A stretch of 64,000 nt of DNA, from positions 3,856,501 through 3,920,500 of the forward strand of contig OX638356.1 of assembly GCA_951813395.1 (NCBI GenBank). The letters are read 5' to 3'. Origin of the DNA: Longimicrobiales bacterium. GTDB taxonomy: Bacteria; Gemmatimonadota; Gemmatimonadetes; Longimicrobiales; Gaopeijiaceae. The notes beneath the pieces were generated by a model, which was given only the letters and a program-made list of their open reading frames with translations, ran no database searches and had not been told where the DNA came from. The stretch's first letter is position 1; each line of letters starts with the position of its first letter. Of this stretch, positions 8,397 through 17,403 are shown piece after piece. Made by a program: the position numbers and the translations under genes.

Positions 8397-9956
8397 ATGC
8401 GCAGATCCGTCAGGTTCGTCCCTTTCCCCCTGGCCGCCACCGCGGTCCTGGCGACGTGCACTCCCCCCGCCCCACAGGACGACGGGGCCCTCCGAATCGC
8501 CGTTGCGCGCTTTCAGCACGAGACCTGCACCTTCTGCCCCGGCGGCGACACCGAGGTTGACGACTGGCTGCGCTATAGCGAGCCGCTCTCGGGCGAAGCG
8601 CTGCTGACTTCCGGCGGATACGTGGGCGGTTTCACGACGCGGGCGCGCGAGTTCGGCGATGTGGAGCTGGTGCCGCTGACGTCGCCGGTCGGGGTCTACG
8701 GCGGGTCGTCGAGGAGCTGGAACACGAGGGAGACCTTCGACCACTTCCTCGACGCGATGCTGGCCGAGCTGGAGGAGCAGCTCCCGGTGGACGCGGTCTA
8801 CCTCGCGCTGCACGGCGCGATGGCGGTGCGCGACGTCCCGCGTCCCGAGGCCGAGATCGCGCGGCGCTTCCGCGAGGTGGTCGGGCTCGGCGTTCCGATC
8901 GCGGGCACCTTCGACCTGCACGGCAACGAGGACGCCGAGTTCCTGGAGCACGCCGACTTCGCCTTCGTCACCAAGCGCTACCCCCACTACGACGCCTACA
9001 TCCAGGGAGAGCGGGCGGCGCGGGCGCTCAGGCTCGCCGCGCTGGGCGAGTACCGGTCCACCACGGCCACCCGCAAACCCGGCGTCATCACGGCGACCGT
9101 GCTGCAGTGGACCGGCCAGTCGCCGTCGATGGACATCATGGAGCGGGCCCGGCGGTGGGAGGCGCGGGAGGATGACGCGTACGTGAGCGTCTTCTACGGC
9201 TATCCCTGGTCGGACGTACCCGACGTCGGCGCGACCGTGCACGTCATGACCAACGACGACCAGGCGCTCGCGGACCGGATCGCGGATGACATGGACGACT
9301 TCATCTGGCGCGTGCGCGAGGACTTCGCGGTGGGCGGCTACCCCGGTCCCGAAGAGGCGGCGCGGATCGTGGCGCAGGCGGTCGCGCGCGGCGAGATCCC
9401 CGTCGCGGTCGGCGACCACAGCGACCGTCCGGGCGACGCCACCCACATCCTGAACGCCTTCGAAGCCGCCGGGATCGGCAAGGTGCTGTACGGCACGATC
9501 ACCTCGCCCGCCACCCTGGAGGCGCTCACGGCCGCCGGAGCCCGGCCCGGCGACCCGTTCGACATGGAGATCGGCGGCTTCACGCCGTCGGGCGGCTCGC
9601 CCCGGCGCATCGTCGGCACGGTGGAGTACTTCGGCGAGGGCTTCGGCTACGACACGATCGCCGCAGTCTCATTCGGCGACGGCAATCTGGTCGTCCTCAC
9701 GCCGGCCTACGAGCAGGTCCTCTACCCGGACAACTTCCGTTTCGGGTCCATCGACCCCGACGACTACGACGTCTTCGTGGTCAAGTCACGCGTCCACTTC
9801 CGCCGCGGCTTCGACGAAACCGGCTACGCCCGCACGATCGTCATCGTCGAGGCGCCCGAGCCCTTTGTGGGAACGACCTTCCTGGACGCGTTATCGTATG
9901 AGCATGTGAATCTGGATCAGTTGTACCCGTATGGCGCTCCCGAGAAGCGTCGGTGA
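8397..9956 (+). CDS. M81 family metallopeptidase (MlrC-like), exported
   Basis: 519-residue protein of peptidase family M81, named after microcystinase C (MlrC), which cleaves linearised microcystin peptides. The ATG at 8397 starts a signal segment ending in VLATC, an imperfect lipobox (Thr before Cys), so it may be a lipoprotein. Family blocks are FQHETCTF near the mature N-terminus, HGAM, the metal-binding DLHGNED and the later GDHSDRPGD. The C-terminal MlrC domain follows. It is probably a zinc-dependent hydrolase of small peptides or amides, but its substrate is not inferable. The next gene begins 14 bp downstream, so the two may share a transcript. Confidence 0.88.
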   Translation: MRRSVRFVPFPLAATAVLATCTPPAPQDDGALRIAVARFQHETCTFCPGGDTEVDDWLRYSEPLSGEALLTSGGYVGGFTTRAREFGDVELVPLTSPVGVYGGSSRSWNTRETFDHFLDAMLAELEEQLPVDAVYLALHGAMAVRDVPRPEAEIARRFREVVGLGVPIAGTFDLHGNEDAEFLEHADFAFVTKRYPHYDAYIQGERAARALRLAALGEYRSTTATRKPGVITATVLQWTGQSPSMDIMERARRWEAREDDAYVSVFYGYPWSDVPDVGATVHVMTNDDQALADRIADDMDDFIWRVREDFAVGGYPGPEEAARIVAQAVARGEIPVAVGDHSDRPGDATHILNAFEAAGIGKVLYGTITSPATLEALTAAGARPGDPFDMEIGGFTPSGGSPRRIVGTVEYFGEGFGYDTIAAVSFGDGNLVVLTPAYEQVLYPDNFRFGSIDPDDYDVFVVKSRVHFRRGFDETGYARTIVIVEAPEPFVGTTFLDALSYEHVNLDQLYPYGAPEKRR

Positions 9957-9970
9957 CACTGGAAGGCTGA

Positions 9971-10996
9971 ATGAAGATCGACCGAGAGCAGGTTCGACAC
10001 TGGAAGAAGGTCCTGTCTCCCTACTTCGGGCCGGACGACCGCCGGAGCGCGTGGCAGATGGGCTACACCATCGTTCTCTTCGCGACCGCCTGGGCGCTCA
10101 TGTACTGGAGCCTCGGCGTGGGCTACTGGCTCACGCTGCTGCTGGCGATCCCCGCCGCGGGCCTGGCGATGCGCCTCTTCATGTTCCAGCACGACTGCGG
10201 CCACGGGTCCTACTTCAGGTCGCGGAGACTCGCCTGCATTACCGGCTCCGTAATCGGCGTGCTTACCCTGACCCCGTATCACTACTGGCGAAAGACGCAC
10301 GCGATCCACCACGCGCACTCGGGCGACCTGGACGTCCGCTCCTTCGGCGACATCGTCACGGTCACCGTCAAGGAATACGAGGCGATGTCCTTCCTGCAGC
10401 GCTTCGGCTACCAGCTGTACCGAAACCCGATCGTCCTCTTCGGTCCCGGCGCCGCATTCCAGTTCTTCGTCAAGCATCGGTTTCCGTGGGACGTGCCCCG
10501 CGGGTGGAAGCGGGAATGGCGTTCCGTGTGGTGGACGAACGCGGCACTGGTCGCGATTCTGGCCGGTGCGTGGATGACCATCGGAATCGGCACGTTCCTC
10601 ATGATCCAGCTGCCGATCACCCTGATCTCCTGCTCGATCGGCGTGTGGCTCTTCTACGTCCAGCACCAGTTCGAAGACGCGTACTGGCACTGGCACAAGG
10701 ACTGGAACTACTTCAACGCGGGCCTGTATGGGTCCTCGTTCCTGCGCCTCCCCAAGGTCCTGCAATGGTTCACCGCGAACATCGGACTCCACCACGTCCA
10801 CCACCTCAGCGCGCGGATCCCCAACTACCGCCTGCAGCGTTGCCACGACGAGAATCCAGAGCTGTGGAAGGCCCCGACGATGACACTCCGGGACGGCCTC
10901 AAGACCCTGCGCCTGGCGTTGTGGGACGAAGGGAGGCGGAAGCTGATCTCGTTTCGCGAATACCGGCGCCGGCGGACGGCCGGGGCGCTTTCTTGA
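9971..10996 (+). CDS. fatty acid desaturase
   Basis: Membrane di-iron fatty acyl desaturase (FA_desaturase family), 341 residues. The three histidine boxes are all present: HDCGH at 74-78, HAIHH at 110-114 and HHVHH near residue 278. Hydrophobic pairs of helices lie between them. It would introduce a cis double bond into acyl chains in the inner membrane. ATG at 9971 lies 14 bp after the M81 stop. Its TGA is shared in a 4-base overlap (TTGA) with the TTG start of the FKBP gene, implying translational coupling. Regiospecificity cannot be read from the sequence. Confidence 0.93.
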   Translation: MKIDREQVRHWKKVLSPYFGPDDRRSAWQMGYTIVLFATAWALMYWSLGVGYWLTLLLAIPAAGLAMRLFMFQHDCGHGSYFRSRRLACITGSVIGVLTLTPYHYWRKTHAIHHAHSGDLDVRSFGDIVTVTVKEYEAMSFLQRFGYQLYRNPIVLFGPGAAFQFFVKHRFPWDVPRGWKREWRSVWWTNAALVAILAGAWMTIGIGTFLMIQLPITLISCSIGVWLFYVQHQFEDAYWHWHKDWNYFNAGLYGSSFLRLPKVLQWFTANIGLHHVHHLSARIPNYRLQRCHDENPELWKAPTMTLRDGLKTLRLALWDEGRRKLISFREYRRRRTAGALS

Positions 10997-11460
10997 GTCG
11001 GTCGGGAAGGTCGGTCCGCGGGGCGGTCGGCCTGCTGATCGCCATGATGGCACCCATCGCATGCGGAGACGATATGACAGGTCCTGACAGCATCGAGGAT
11101 ACCCGGTTCGCGGCCTCACTGGAGATCAACCTCGCCGCCTTTACGCGAACTCCGTCCGGCCTCTACTACGAGGATGTCACCCAGGGGACCGGCGAGCCGG
11201 CCACCGCCGGCCAGAGTGTGAGCGTCGCCTATACGGGCTGGCTGACCAACGGCACCCAGTTCGACAGCGGCGAATTCCCCTTCCTGCTCGGCGCGGGTCA
11301 GGTCGTGCCCGGCTTCGACGAGGGCGTGACGGGGATGCGCGTCGGAGGGGTTCGCAGGATCATCATCCCGCCGGAGTTGGGGTACGGGAACCGTGGCAGC
11401 GGACCGGTACCGCCGAACGCGATCATGATCTTCAGGATCGAGTTGCTGTCGATCGCGTGA
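10993..11460 (+). CDS. FKBP-type peptidyl-prolyl isomerase lipoprotein
   Basis: Periplasmic or outer-membrane FKBP-type cis-trans prolyl isomerase, 155 residues. The TTG at 10993 is selected because translation from it gives a complete signal peptide with lipobox PIAC followed by GDDMTGP, whereas no ATG lies suitably upstream. The FKBP domain fills the C-terminal 105 residues, with VAYTGWLTNGTQFDS, GAGQVVPGFDEGVTGM and the C-terminal IIIPPELGYG and IMIFRIELL. It overlaps the desaturase stop by 4 bases (TTGA), so expression is probably coupled to it. Confidence 0.88.
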   Translation: MSRSGRSVRGAVGLLIAMMAPIACGDDMTGPDSIEDTRFAASLEINLAAFTRTPSGLYYEDVTQGTGEPATAGQSVSVAYTGWLTNGTQFDSGEFPFLLGAGQVVPGFDEGVTGMRVGGVRRIIIPPELGYGNRGSGPVPPNAIMIFRIELLSIA

Positions 11461-11483
11461 AGGGGCGGACGGCGCAAAGCCGT

Positions 11484-11621
11484 TCAGTCCGCCGTCGTCA
11501 CTCCCAGCTCGTTCAATCTCACGAAGTCGGCCCGATTGGCTGTCGCAACCGGCGCGTCGTCCGCCAGGGCCGCCGCGGTATGGCCGTATAACGCATCCAT
11601 CAAGGTCCGACCTTGCAACGG
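11484..11621 (-). pseudogene. C-terminal fragment of a PIN-domain (VapC-like) toxin
   Basis: The minus strand reads RTLMDALYGHTAAALADDAP then VATANRADFVRLNELGV and stops. This is the usual C-terminal half of a VapC-type PIN ribonuclease: an acidic residue on the helix (MDALYGHTAAA) followed by the VATANRADF strand and the loop that normally ends the fold. The N-terminal half with the first catalytic aspartate is absent, because the stretch immediately upstream is the tail of the neighbouring propeller gene. It is a remnant with no start codon and is not functional. Confidence 0.5.
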
Positions 11622-11626
11622 GTCGC

Positions 11627-12892
11627 TCAGCCCGCATCTCCACAGCGACGGAGCACCTCGTAGCGGATAACGTGCGGCACATCCAGATCGCTACGGGTCT
11701 GCACCCACAACTCGCTGCGGCTGGCTTGGAAGACATAGGGGCGATAGTCGGCATCCCCGGTTGACAGGTCGCCAAATCGTACGCTTCCCTCCAGGTTGCC
11801 CTCTTCGTCGTAGACCTCTCACACGTTGGCGGGGTGGGGCCACGCCTCCCGCAGCAGCCCGATCGAACCGTCTCTCCCCACCAGGATGCGTCGAACCGGA
11901 GGGTGCGTCTCGGGGAAGGTGATCACTTCACGCGCGATCCGTCTCCGACGTTCCGCGTCCTGGACGCCCCACGGGGCCCTGAGACGCTCAGGAGTGAAGT
12001 CTCCCGCCCGCCCTGCGGCAAATCGTTCCCGCATCAACATCCGTTCGTCCCTCGTCACTGGCAGCGGCACGTATGGAACGGCCCTATGCAACAGCGTATC
12101 GCCCGCGATGCCGATCCTGAGCAGGTCGAAAGTTGGTGGTTCATCCTCTGAATGCACCTCGCCGATGAACACCACGGCCGACCCGTCGGGCACCGCAACC
12201 ACCGGAAGCCACGATTCCTCATTGGAAGGTGCCAGGGGGTGTGGAAGCATCATGCCGAATCCCCTGCTGTCCGTTTCCCGATGGATCGCGTGGTCGGCAA
12301 GGTGGCGCTCAATCATTGCAATAGTATCCACGATCTCGCCGGAGGCAGACAAGCGCCGGAGCGGAGCTCGCCGCCCAAGCAGAAAACGCTCAGCCTGCTC
12401 GCTGACGGTGCGATAGGGCAGGAAGGTACCGTCGGCCAGCGGTGTGCCGGGGGCGAACCTCGATCCCTCCGCCGACATCGGTATCCTGAAGCTGACCTGC
12501 CGGACCGGCGTGCCGTCCGCGAGGAAGAACTGTGTGGTAAACCGGTCGCTCACCCAGAGCGTGTCCGCTCGCCATCCAATCCTGCGAGGATCGGAGGCGA
12601 ACTCGCCGGGTCCGCTGCCGGCGCGTCCGATGCGCCCCGCCGGGCTGCCATCGGGCAGGAATACGGACACATGATGGTCCCAACTCTGGATCAGATAGAT
12701 GCGGCCGCCGGGCCCCGTCTCCAGTGCCCTCACGGGACTCAGCGTGACTTCGCCGTGCGTGGAACCCAGCCGCAGGGTCTCGTTGAGCTGCCAGGGCGTG
12801 TCGCAGGCAGACTCCTGCCCAGCGATCGCGGCCGGGAAGAAGAGGATCCCGCCGACCGCCGCAGCCACCCGCGCCCAAGGCCGGCTTGACAC
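11627..12892 (-). pseudogene. 6-bladed beta-propeller protein gene with in-frame TGA
   Basis: Secreted propeller protein, starting at GTG 12892, which overlaps the TAG of the VanZ-like gene by one base. A signal peptide runs to about AIAGQ, then propeller repeats such as VFLPDGSPAGRIGRAGSGPGEF. The first stop is TGA at 11821-11819, after PHPANV. The same frame continues sensibly for 63 more codons (EVYDEEGNLEGSVRFG, later SELWVQTRSDLDVPHVIRYE) to a TGA at 11629-11627. This tail is the normal last blade of the family, and the stop sits where a Trp (WEVYDEEG) is usually found, so TGG to TGA is the likely change. The 357-residue product lacks the closing blade. Confidence 0.75.
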
Positions 12893-13464
12893 TATCGCCA
12901 CATCTTTCTGCGGAATTCTCCCGCCCGGCGCCTGGCCCACCGGAGCGCCACGCTCGCCGCGACCGCCATGGCCGCGGCCATCACGTTGAACAGGATGTCC
13001 ACGGGGTCCATGACACGGCTGGGCAGAAACCACTGGATGCCTTCGTCGAGGACGCCGATCAGCGACGCGATGGCGATGGCGAGCAGGCCCGGGACGGGAA
13101 CGCGGCCTCCCTGACCGGCTCGCTCCAGCAGCGCTTCGTGGACGAAGATTGCAACCACCCCGTACTCGACCAGGTGGGAGCGCTCGGTTGGGACCGCCAT
13201 GCGAACCACGATCAGCAGGTACGCGGCGGCGACGCCAAGGGCTATGCCGATCTCGGCGCCGCTGGGCCGCACCCTGAGGCCCTGCGTGATCACGGTTGCA
13301 AGGACCAGGAGGCAGCCGAGGAGGAAAAGCCACACCGACAGGAAGTCGCTTCCCAGCTGGTCAACCAGAGTCCGCGCCAGGCCCAGTGTCGAGTAGATCG
13401 CCACCACGACCGCCAGAGTCCAGGCCCAGAGGCGTCTTTCGCGAGCCGACGTGAAAGCGGGCAT
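12892..13464 (-). CDS. VanZ-like integral membrane protein
   Basis: 190-residue membrane protein with about five hydrophobic helices. The pattern of helices and the conserved segment DEGIQWFLPSRVMDPVDIL is typical of VanZ-like proteins, in which this E-x2-Q...R..D.xD motif is the family hallmark. VanZ itself gives low-level teicoplanin resistance; most homologues have no known role. Here it is more likely an envelope protein than a resistance determinant. It is directly upstream of, and overlaps by one base, the propeller gene, so the two form a small leftward operon. A CGGCCT/AGGCCG hairpin at 13473-13487 lies just upstream; otherwise nothing was recognised between 13465 and 13614. Confidence 0.78.
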   Translation of the reverse strand: MPAFTSARERRLWAWTLAVVVAIYSTLGLARTLVDQLGSDFLSVWLFLLGCLLVLATVITQGLRVRPSGAEIGIALGVAAAYLLIVVRMAVPTERSHLVEYGVVAIFVHEALLERAGQGGRVPVPGLLAIAIASLIGVLDEGIQWFLPSRVMDPVDILFNVMAAAMAVAASVALRWARRRAGEFRRKMWR

Positions 13465-13614
13465 GCCCTGAGCGGCCTAGCAGGCCGTGGATAGAGCCGC
13501 CCGAGCACCGAGAGCGGCGAGGCGCCGGGCCGGCAAGTACGCTTGGATTTGCATCTTCTTGTGGTGACTGTAGTTGCATGTTCGACAGCCCGGATTCCCG
13601 CTTCTTGACTCCCG

Positions 13615-14535
13615 CTACTTTCGATTTCCGTTGCGAGCCAGGCGACGGTCTTCCAGAGCCTTCCGAAGCTGTCCCTCGTCGGCCCTCTGGTAGCACCGAA
13701 GCACCGTCTTGGCCGTCTTCCACCCGCCAAGTTGGCAAAGCACCTTCAGCGGCTGGTCCATCAGGTCGCTGGCGAACTTCCGCCTCAGCGAGTGCCAGCC
13801 CCGTCCGGGCTTCGGTTCCAGTCCCGCAAGAATCTGGGCCTTGCTCCACCAAGCGTGCAACCGGGCGGCACCCACCGCCGCCCTCGGATTGTTGGGCGCG
13901 GGCAGCACCGGAGCCTCCCCGGTTCCGGGGTTCATCGCCCGCACCTCTTTCAACGCGTCGAGAGCCTCGCCAGTGACGGGCGTGACGTGTTCGTAGCCAG
14001 ACTTGTCGTGCTCGGCGCGCCAAACGATGGTTCCGCCCGCGAAGTCGATGTCCGTCCACCGAAGCTGGCGTATCGCGCCGATCCGGTGGCCCTCGTGCGC
14101 GAGCACGAGCGCGACGCGGAACCGCCAGTCCATCCGGCGCGACACCTCCAGAAGCGCCCGGTACTCCCCCTCGGCCAGCACCGCCCGCGTCGGATTCTTC
14201 TCTCTGGGCGTCCTGAGACCCCTGAGCGGATTCGAGTCGACCAGTAACCGGCCCTGCTCGTCTCGCGACTTCGCCGCCCAATTCAGGACAGCGATCAGCA
14301 ACTTCAGGTCGTATTCGACCGTTCGGTCGGATACGCGCCTTCCGCTCGGTCCGATCCTGCCCGCGCGCCGCTCCCGGATGAAGCGATCCCAATCCCTTTG
14401 GGACAGTGTGGCCGGGTCGCGGTTCCGTCCGAAGAACCGGAGGAACATGTGCATGGCGGCCCGGTCGTGGCCCCGATTATACGCGCCCTTGGTGGGCGTC
14501 ACCTCCTCACCGTAGATGTCAACTTTCATGGCCAT
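13615..14535 (-). CDS. tyrosine recombinase/integrase
   Basis: Site-specific tyrosine recombinase of 306 residues. An N-terminal SAM-like DNA-binding domain occupies about the first 110 residues. The catalytic domain shows an Arg in HEGHRIGAIRQLRW, a Lys in AEHDKSGYEH, the HSLRR box, a Trp in LGGWKTAKTVL at the second His/Trp position and the nucleophile in RCYQ. All catalytic positions are present, so it may be active. It lies next to a degenerate IS110 element and the start of the insertion graveyard, which suggests it once belonged to an integrative element. No attachment site or excisionase was recognised. Confidence 0.9.
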   Translation of the reverse strand: MAMKVDIYGEEVTPTKGAYNRGHDRAAMHMFLRFFGRNRDPATLSQRDWDRFIRERRAGRIGPSGRRVSDRTVEYDLKLLIAVLNWAAKSRDEQGRLLVDSNPLRGLRTPREKNPTRAVLAEGEYRALLEVSRRMDWRFRVALVLAHEGHRIGAIRQLRWTDIDFAGGTIVWRAEHDKSGYEHVTPVTGEALDALKEVRAMNPGTGEAPVLPAPNNPRAAVGAARLHAWWSKAQILAGLEPKPGRGWHSLRRKFASDLMDQPLKVLCQLGGWKTAKTVLRCYQRADEGQLRKALEDRRLARNGNRK

Positions 14536-14559
14536 CCGGGGCTGACCACCCCGCGGATC

Positions 14560-14761
14560 TGAAACTATAGATCAGGCGCGGCGGGGGCAGAGGCCGTCGC
14601 TTCTTATGGTGCCTGGAGCCCGATTGTCAACATGGCCCGGGGCGCTTCGGGGAACCCCGCAGTGCTGAGAAGGCCCGCAAGGGCCGACATCGCGGACGGA
14701 AAAATCGCATTCGAACAAGCGCCCCGCCCCCGCCGCGACATCATCAGCCCCGGGGGGAACC
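14560..14761 (+). other. IS110-type left-end noncoding region, candidate bridge RNA
   Basis: About 200 nt without a convincing gene between the integrase start and the IS110 transposase. It contains two short perfect hairpins, CGGG/CCCG (14648-14659, loop GAAC) and GGCCC/GGGCC (14672-14685, loop GCAA). IS110-group elements are known to encode a structured bridge RNA in the noncoding left end upstream of the transposase, so this stretch is where such an RNA would be. The assignment rests on position and the small hairpins only. Confidence 0.3.
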
Positions 14762-15541
14762 ATGAACGTAGTGATCGAACGGTGCGCGGGCCTCGACGTG
14801 CACAAGAAGACGGTGGTGGCATGCGTGCGGACGCCGCGGCCCCGGCCGGGCGAAGGAGCGTCTGAAGGAGACGCGGAGCTTCGCGACGACGATGAAAGGC
14901 TGGGGGCCGTGCGCGCGTGGCTGGCCTCACACGGCGTGACCGATGCGGCGATGGAGTCCACGGGCGTGTACTGGCGCCCGGTGTCGGCGGTGCTGGAGGG
15001 CGACTTCCGGCTGCTGCTGGTCAACGCCCGGCACGTCAAGCAGGTTCCGGGCCGCAAGACGGACGTGAGGGACTGCGAGTGGCTTGCGCAGCTTCTCGAG
15101 TGCCGGCTGCTCAAGGGAGCTTCGTGCCGTCCTCGGAGATTCGCGATCTGCGCGATCTGACCCGTCTGCGCAAGACGCTGGTCCGGGAGCGGAGTTCGCA
15201 GGTCAACCGGGTGAGCAAGATACTGGAGTTGGCGAACGTCAAGCTGGGGTCGGTGGTGTCGAACGTCATGGGGGTGACCGGCCGGGCGATCCTGGACGCC
15301 ATGATCGCCGGGGAGGACGACCCGAAGGTCCTGGCCGGCCTGGCGAAGGGAAGCCTGCGGGGCAAGCACAGGGAGCTCGCCGAGGCCGTGCCCGGGCTGA
15401 TGCGGGACTACCACCGCTTCGTGCTGCGCCGGTATCTGGACCTGATCGACGAGTTGACGCGCCAGATCGAGAGGATCGAGGCGCAGATCTTCGCGGAGAC
15501 CTCCGGCCCTTTCGGAGCGGCGCTCAACCTGCTGCAGAAGG
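14762..15541 (+). pseudogene. IS110 family transposase, frameshifted and 3' truncated
   Basis: DEDD-type transposase of the IS110 group. The N-terminal RuvC-like domain begins GLDVHKKTVVACV and continues through MESTGVYWRPV and KTDVRDCEWLAQLL, giving acidic catalytic residues. At about 15116 one base appears to be missing (CTCAAGG then AGCTTCGTG), shifting the frame; similarity then continues as SFVPSSEIRDLRDLTRLRK up to about GAALNLLQ at 15541. The C-terminal transposase_20 domain with its catalytic serine is lost, because the sequence changes there to a phospholipase-like gene. The element is therefore dead. Confidence 0.85.
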
Positions 15542-15990
15542 GCAGCCTCAACCTGGGTGCCGTACGCGTCCAGGATCTACAACGACCGCTCGCGTCACAA
15601 GATAGCACGCGGATTCAAGCGGGCCTATTGCCGCGACTGCGCTCCACACCTGATCGGCGTGCGGGACACGGTCGGCGCGATGGGTTGGTTCTGGGGCCGG
15701 AAGTTCTTCGATTCAACGCTGAACCACGACGTGAAGTTCGGTTACCATGCGGTCTCCATCGACGAACAGGGCAAGAAGTTTCCGGCCAACCTGTGGCATG
15801 AGGACGTCAGGGCCGATCACCAGACGATCGAGCAGGTCTGGTTCGCCGGTGTCCACTCCGATGTCGGCGGCTGGTATACAGATGCCGGTCTCTCCGACAT
15901 TGCACTGGAATGGATGCTGAACAAGGCGCAGGCCCAGTGCTTGCTCCTGAGGCGGAGTACCTTAGGAGCGAATCACGACGAGAAACCACG
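15536..15990 (+). pseudogene. Tle1-like phospholipase (DUF2235) fragment
   Basis: From about 15536 the sequence reads KGSLNL, then after a one-base shift VPYASRIYND and continues as ARGFKRAYCRDCAPHLIGVR, WFAGVHSDVGGWY and LSDIALEWMLNKAQ. This is the second half of the DUF2235 alpha/beta-hydrolase domain, which includes type VI secretion phospholipase effectors of the Tle1 family. The Asp of GVRDTVGAMG and the His of GVHSDVGG are the last two members of the Ser-Asp-His triad; the GxSxG half is missing, replaced by IS110 sequence. Similarity fades after about 15985. It is a remnant with no T6SS genes nearby. Confidence 0.7.
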
Positions 15991-16163
15991 TAAGTTCAAT
16001 TGGGACTGCACGATATGTCATTCTCGCCGGATAGGCCATACCTTGTGCTGCCGTACCAGACTAGCGAGAAGAGTCGGGCCAAGTGGCGGGAATTCGTGTT
16101 GAGCGGCGTGGCCCTGCCAGTGACCCGACTACACTGCCAACCTCGTTCTAGTAGTACAACCAG

Positions 16164-17111
16164 TCACGGCGAAGGTCGCGGCCTTGGATTCGGGAAGATC
16201 CTGATCGCCTGTGCCGACAGCGCACTCAGTGGGTCCATCTCGAAACACCGGCCTCCAGCCTCCACCTCGAAGAACTCTTGGTACTCCGGCTCGCCACGAT
16301 CTTCCCAGATCAACCGGTAGATCCCGATTAGCGAATGCGTCAACCGACCGAGCTGGGTGAGAGTGTGCGCAGGGTCTCGCTGTGCGAGGGGCTTGAATCG
16401 CAACTCCTTGTCGTCAGTGTTGGCGAAGTCGTGCTCGACGTTACCCCCATGCACGAAAAGCGAACTCCCCCCATACTCGACATGGTACTCTCTTGCCATC
16501 CCTGCCTTCTCGAACGCTTCCTGCTGTGTTAGCCCGTGCCACTGGTCAGCCTGACTCAATTCATCCGTAACGTCTCGGTAATCCTCCGAGTCGATCCACT
16601 GGCGGAACGAGCGACTCCTGCTCCGGAACCAGTCGAAGATGTCTGAGTCTCCCTTGAGCAGGTCCCGGGTGCTGGGATTCCTGGTTGCCTTGGCGAAACT
16701 GCGCCGACCCTTAACGGCGAGAAACAAGGCGAGCTGACGGGCGCTCGTGTCGGAAGGATCCTCAATCACGAGCCGGAGGTCACGTTCCAGTTCAAGAAGA
16801 GTGCGAAACGTCGCGAAGGCTGGCTCCTCCAAGCCAAGCGCCCAGAGCACCCTGATAGCCTCACCGGTGATCAAAACCCGCCGGAAGAGAGCTTGAACGA
16901 CGAGATCGCGCAAACCTAACTCAGATCGGAGAGAACCCAAGTTCTTGAAGAGAAAACAGCCGTGGCCGACGACCGTTTTCGCCAAATCCCAGGCATCAGG
17001 TCGTCCTTCCAAGCACGCTGGATGATCGCGAGCAAAGAGATCCCTCTCCCAGAGTCTTCCGGAAAAAAGCCCTTCCAGCACGCCGCCTGGCTCGTCACTC
17101 TCTCTGGTCAC
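16164..17111 (-). CDS. DUF5677-like protein
   Basis: 315-residue, mostly helical soluble protein with a GTG start at 17111. The central part (ALFRRVLITGEAIRVLWALG, then FATFRTLLELERDL) resembles DUF5677, a family of unknown function often seen near mobile or defence genes. A short second conserved block reads SSLFVHGGNVEHDF. No signal peptide or membrane segment is visible. Base composition is less GC-rich than flanking core genes, consistent with transfer. It sits alone on the minus strand, between the Tle1 fragment and the Ig-like pseudogene. Function unknown. Confidence 0.6.
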   Translation of the reverse strand: MTRESDEPGGVLEGLFSGRLWERDLFARDHPACLEGRPDAWDLAKTVVGHGCFLFKNLGSLRSELGLRDLVVQALFRRVLITGEAIRVLWALGLEEPAFATFRTLLELERDLRLVIEDPSDTSARQLALFLAVKGRRSFAKATRNPSTRDLLKGDSDIFDWFRSRSRSFRQWIDSEDYRDVTDELSQADQWHGLTQQEAFEKAGMAREYHVEYGGSSLFVHGGNVEHDFANTDDKELRFKPLAQRDPAHTLTQLGRLTHSLIGIYRLIWEDRGEPEYQEFFEVEAGGRCFEMDPLSALSAQAIRIFPNPRPRPSP

Positions 17112-17403
17112 ATTGGTTTCCGTGTTCGCGGTGCGTCACCGGTCGCGAAGCTCACCAGACACGGTGCAGATCCCTCCCTCAATCACGCTTTCAAGTTAGC
17201 CCGTTCGCCGAATCCGTGCGCGAGCCAAGGCACTGCCCTTGGCCGAGTTCACTCCATCCGGTCTGGCCGAGAACCGTCATCGCGTCATCAGAGGAGACGT
17301 CAAGAGGATACCAACTCTGACTGGGACCAATTGCATGTTGGGTTGCTAGGCACCTATGCTCGTGTGCCCTCGCCGACCCGTGACCTTGAACTTCAGGAAA
17401 CAA

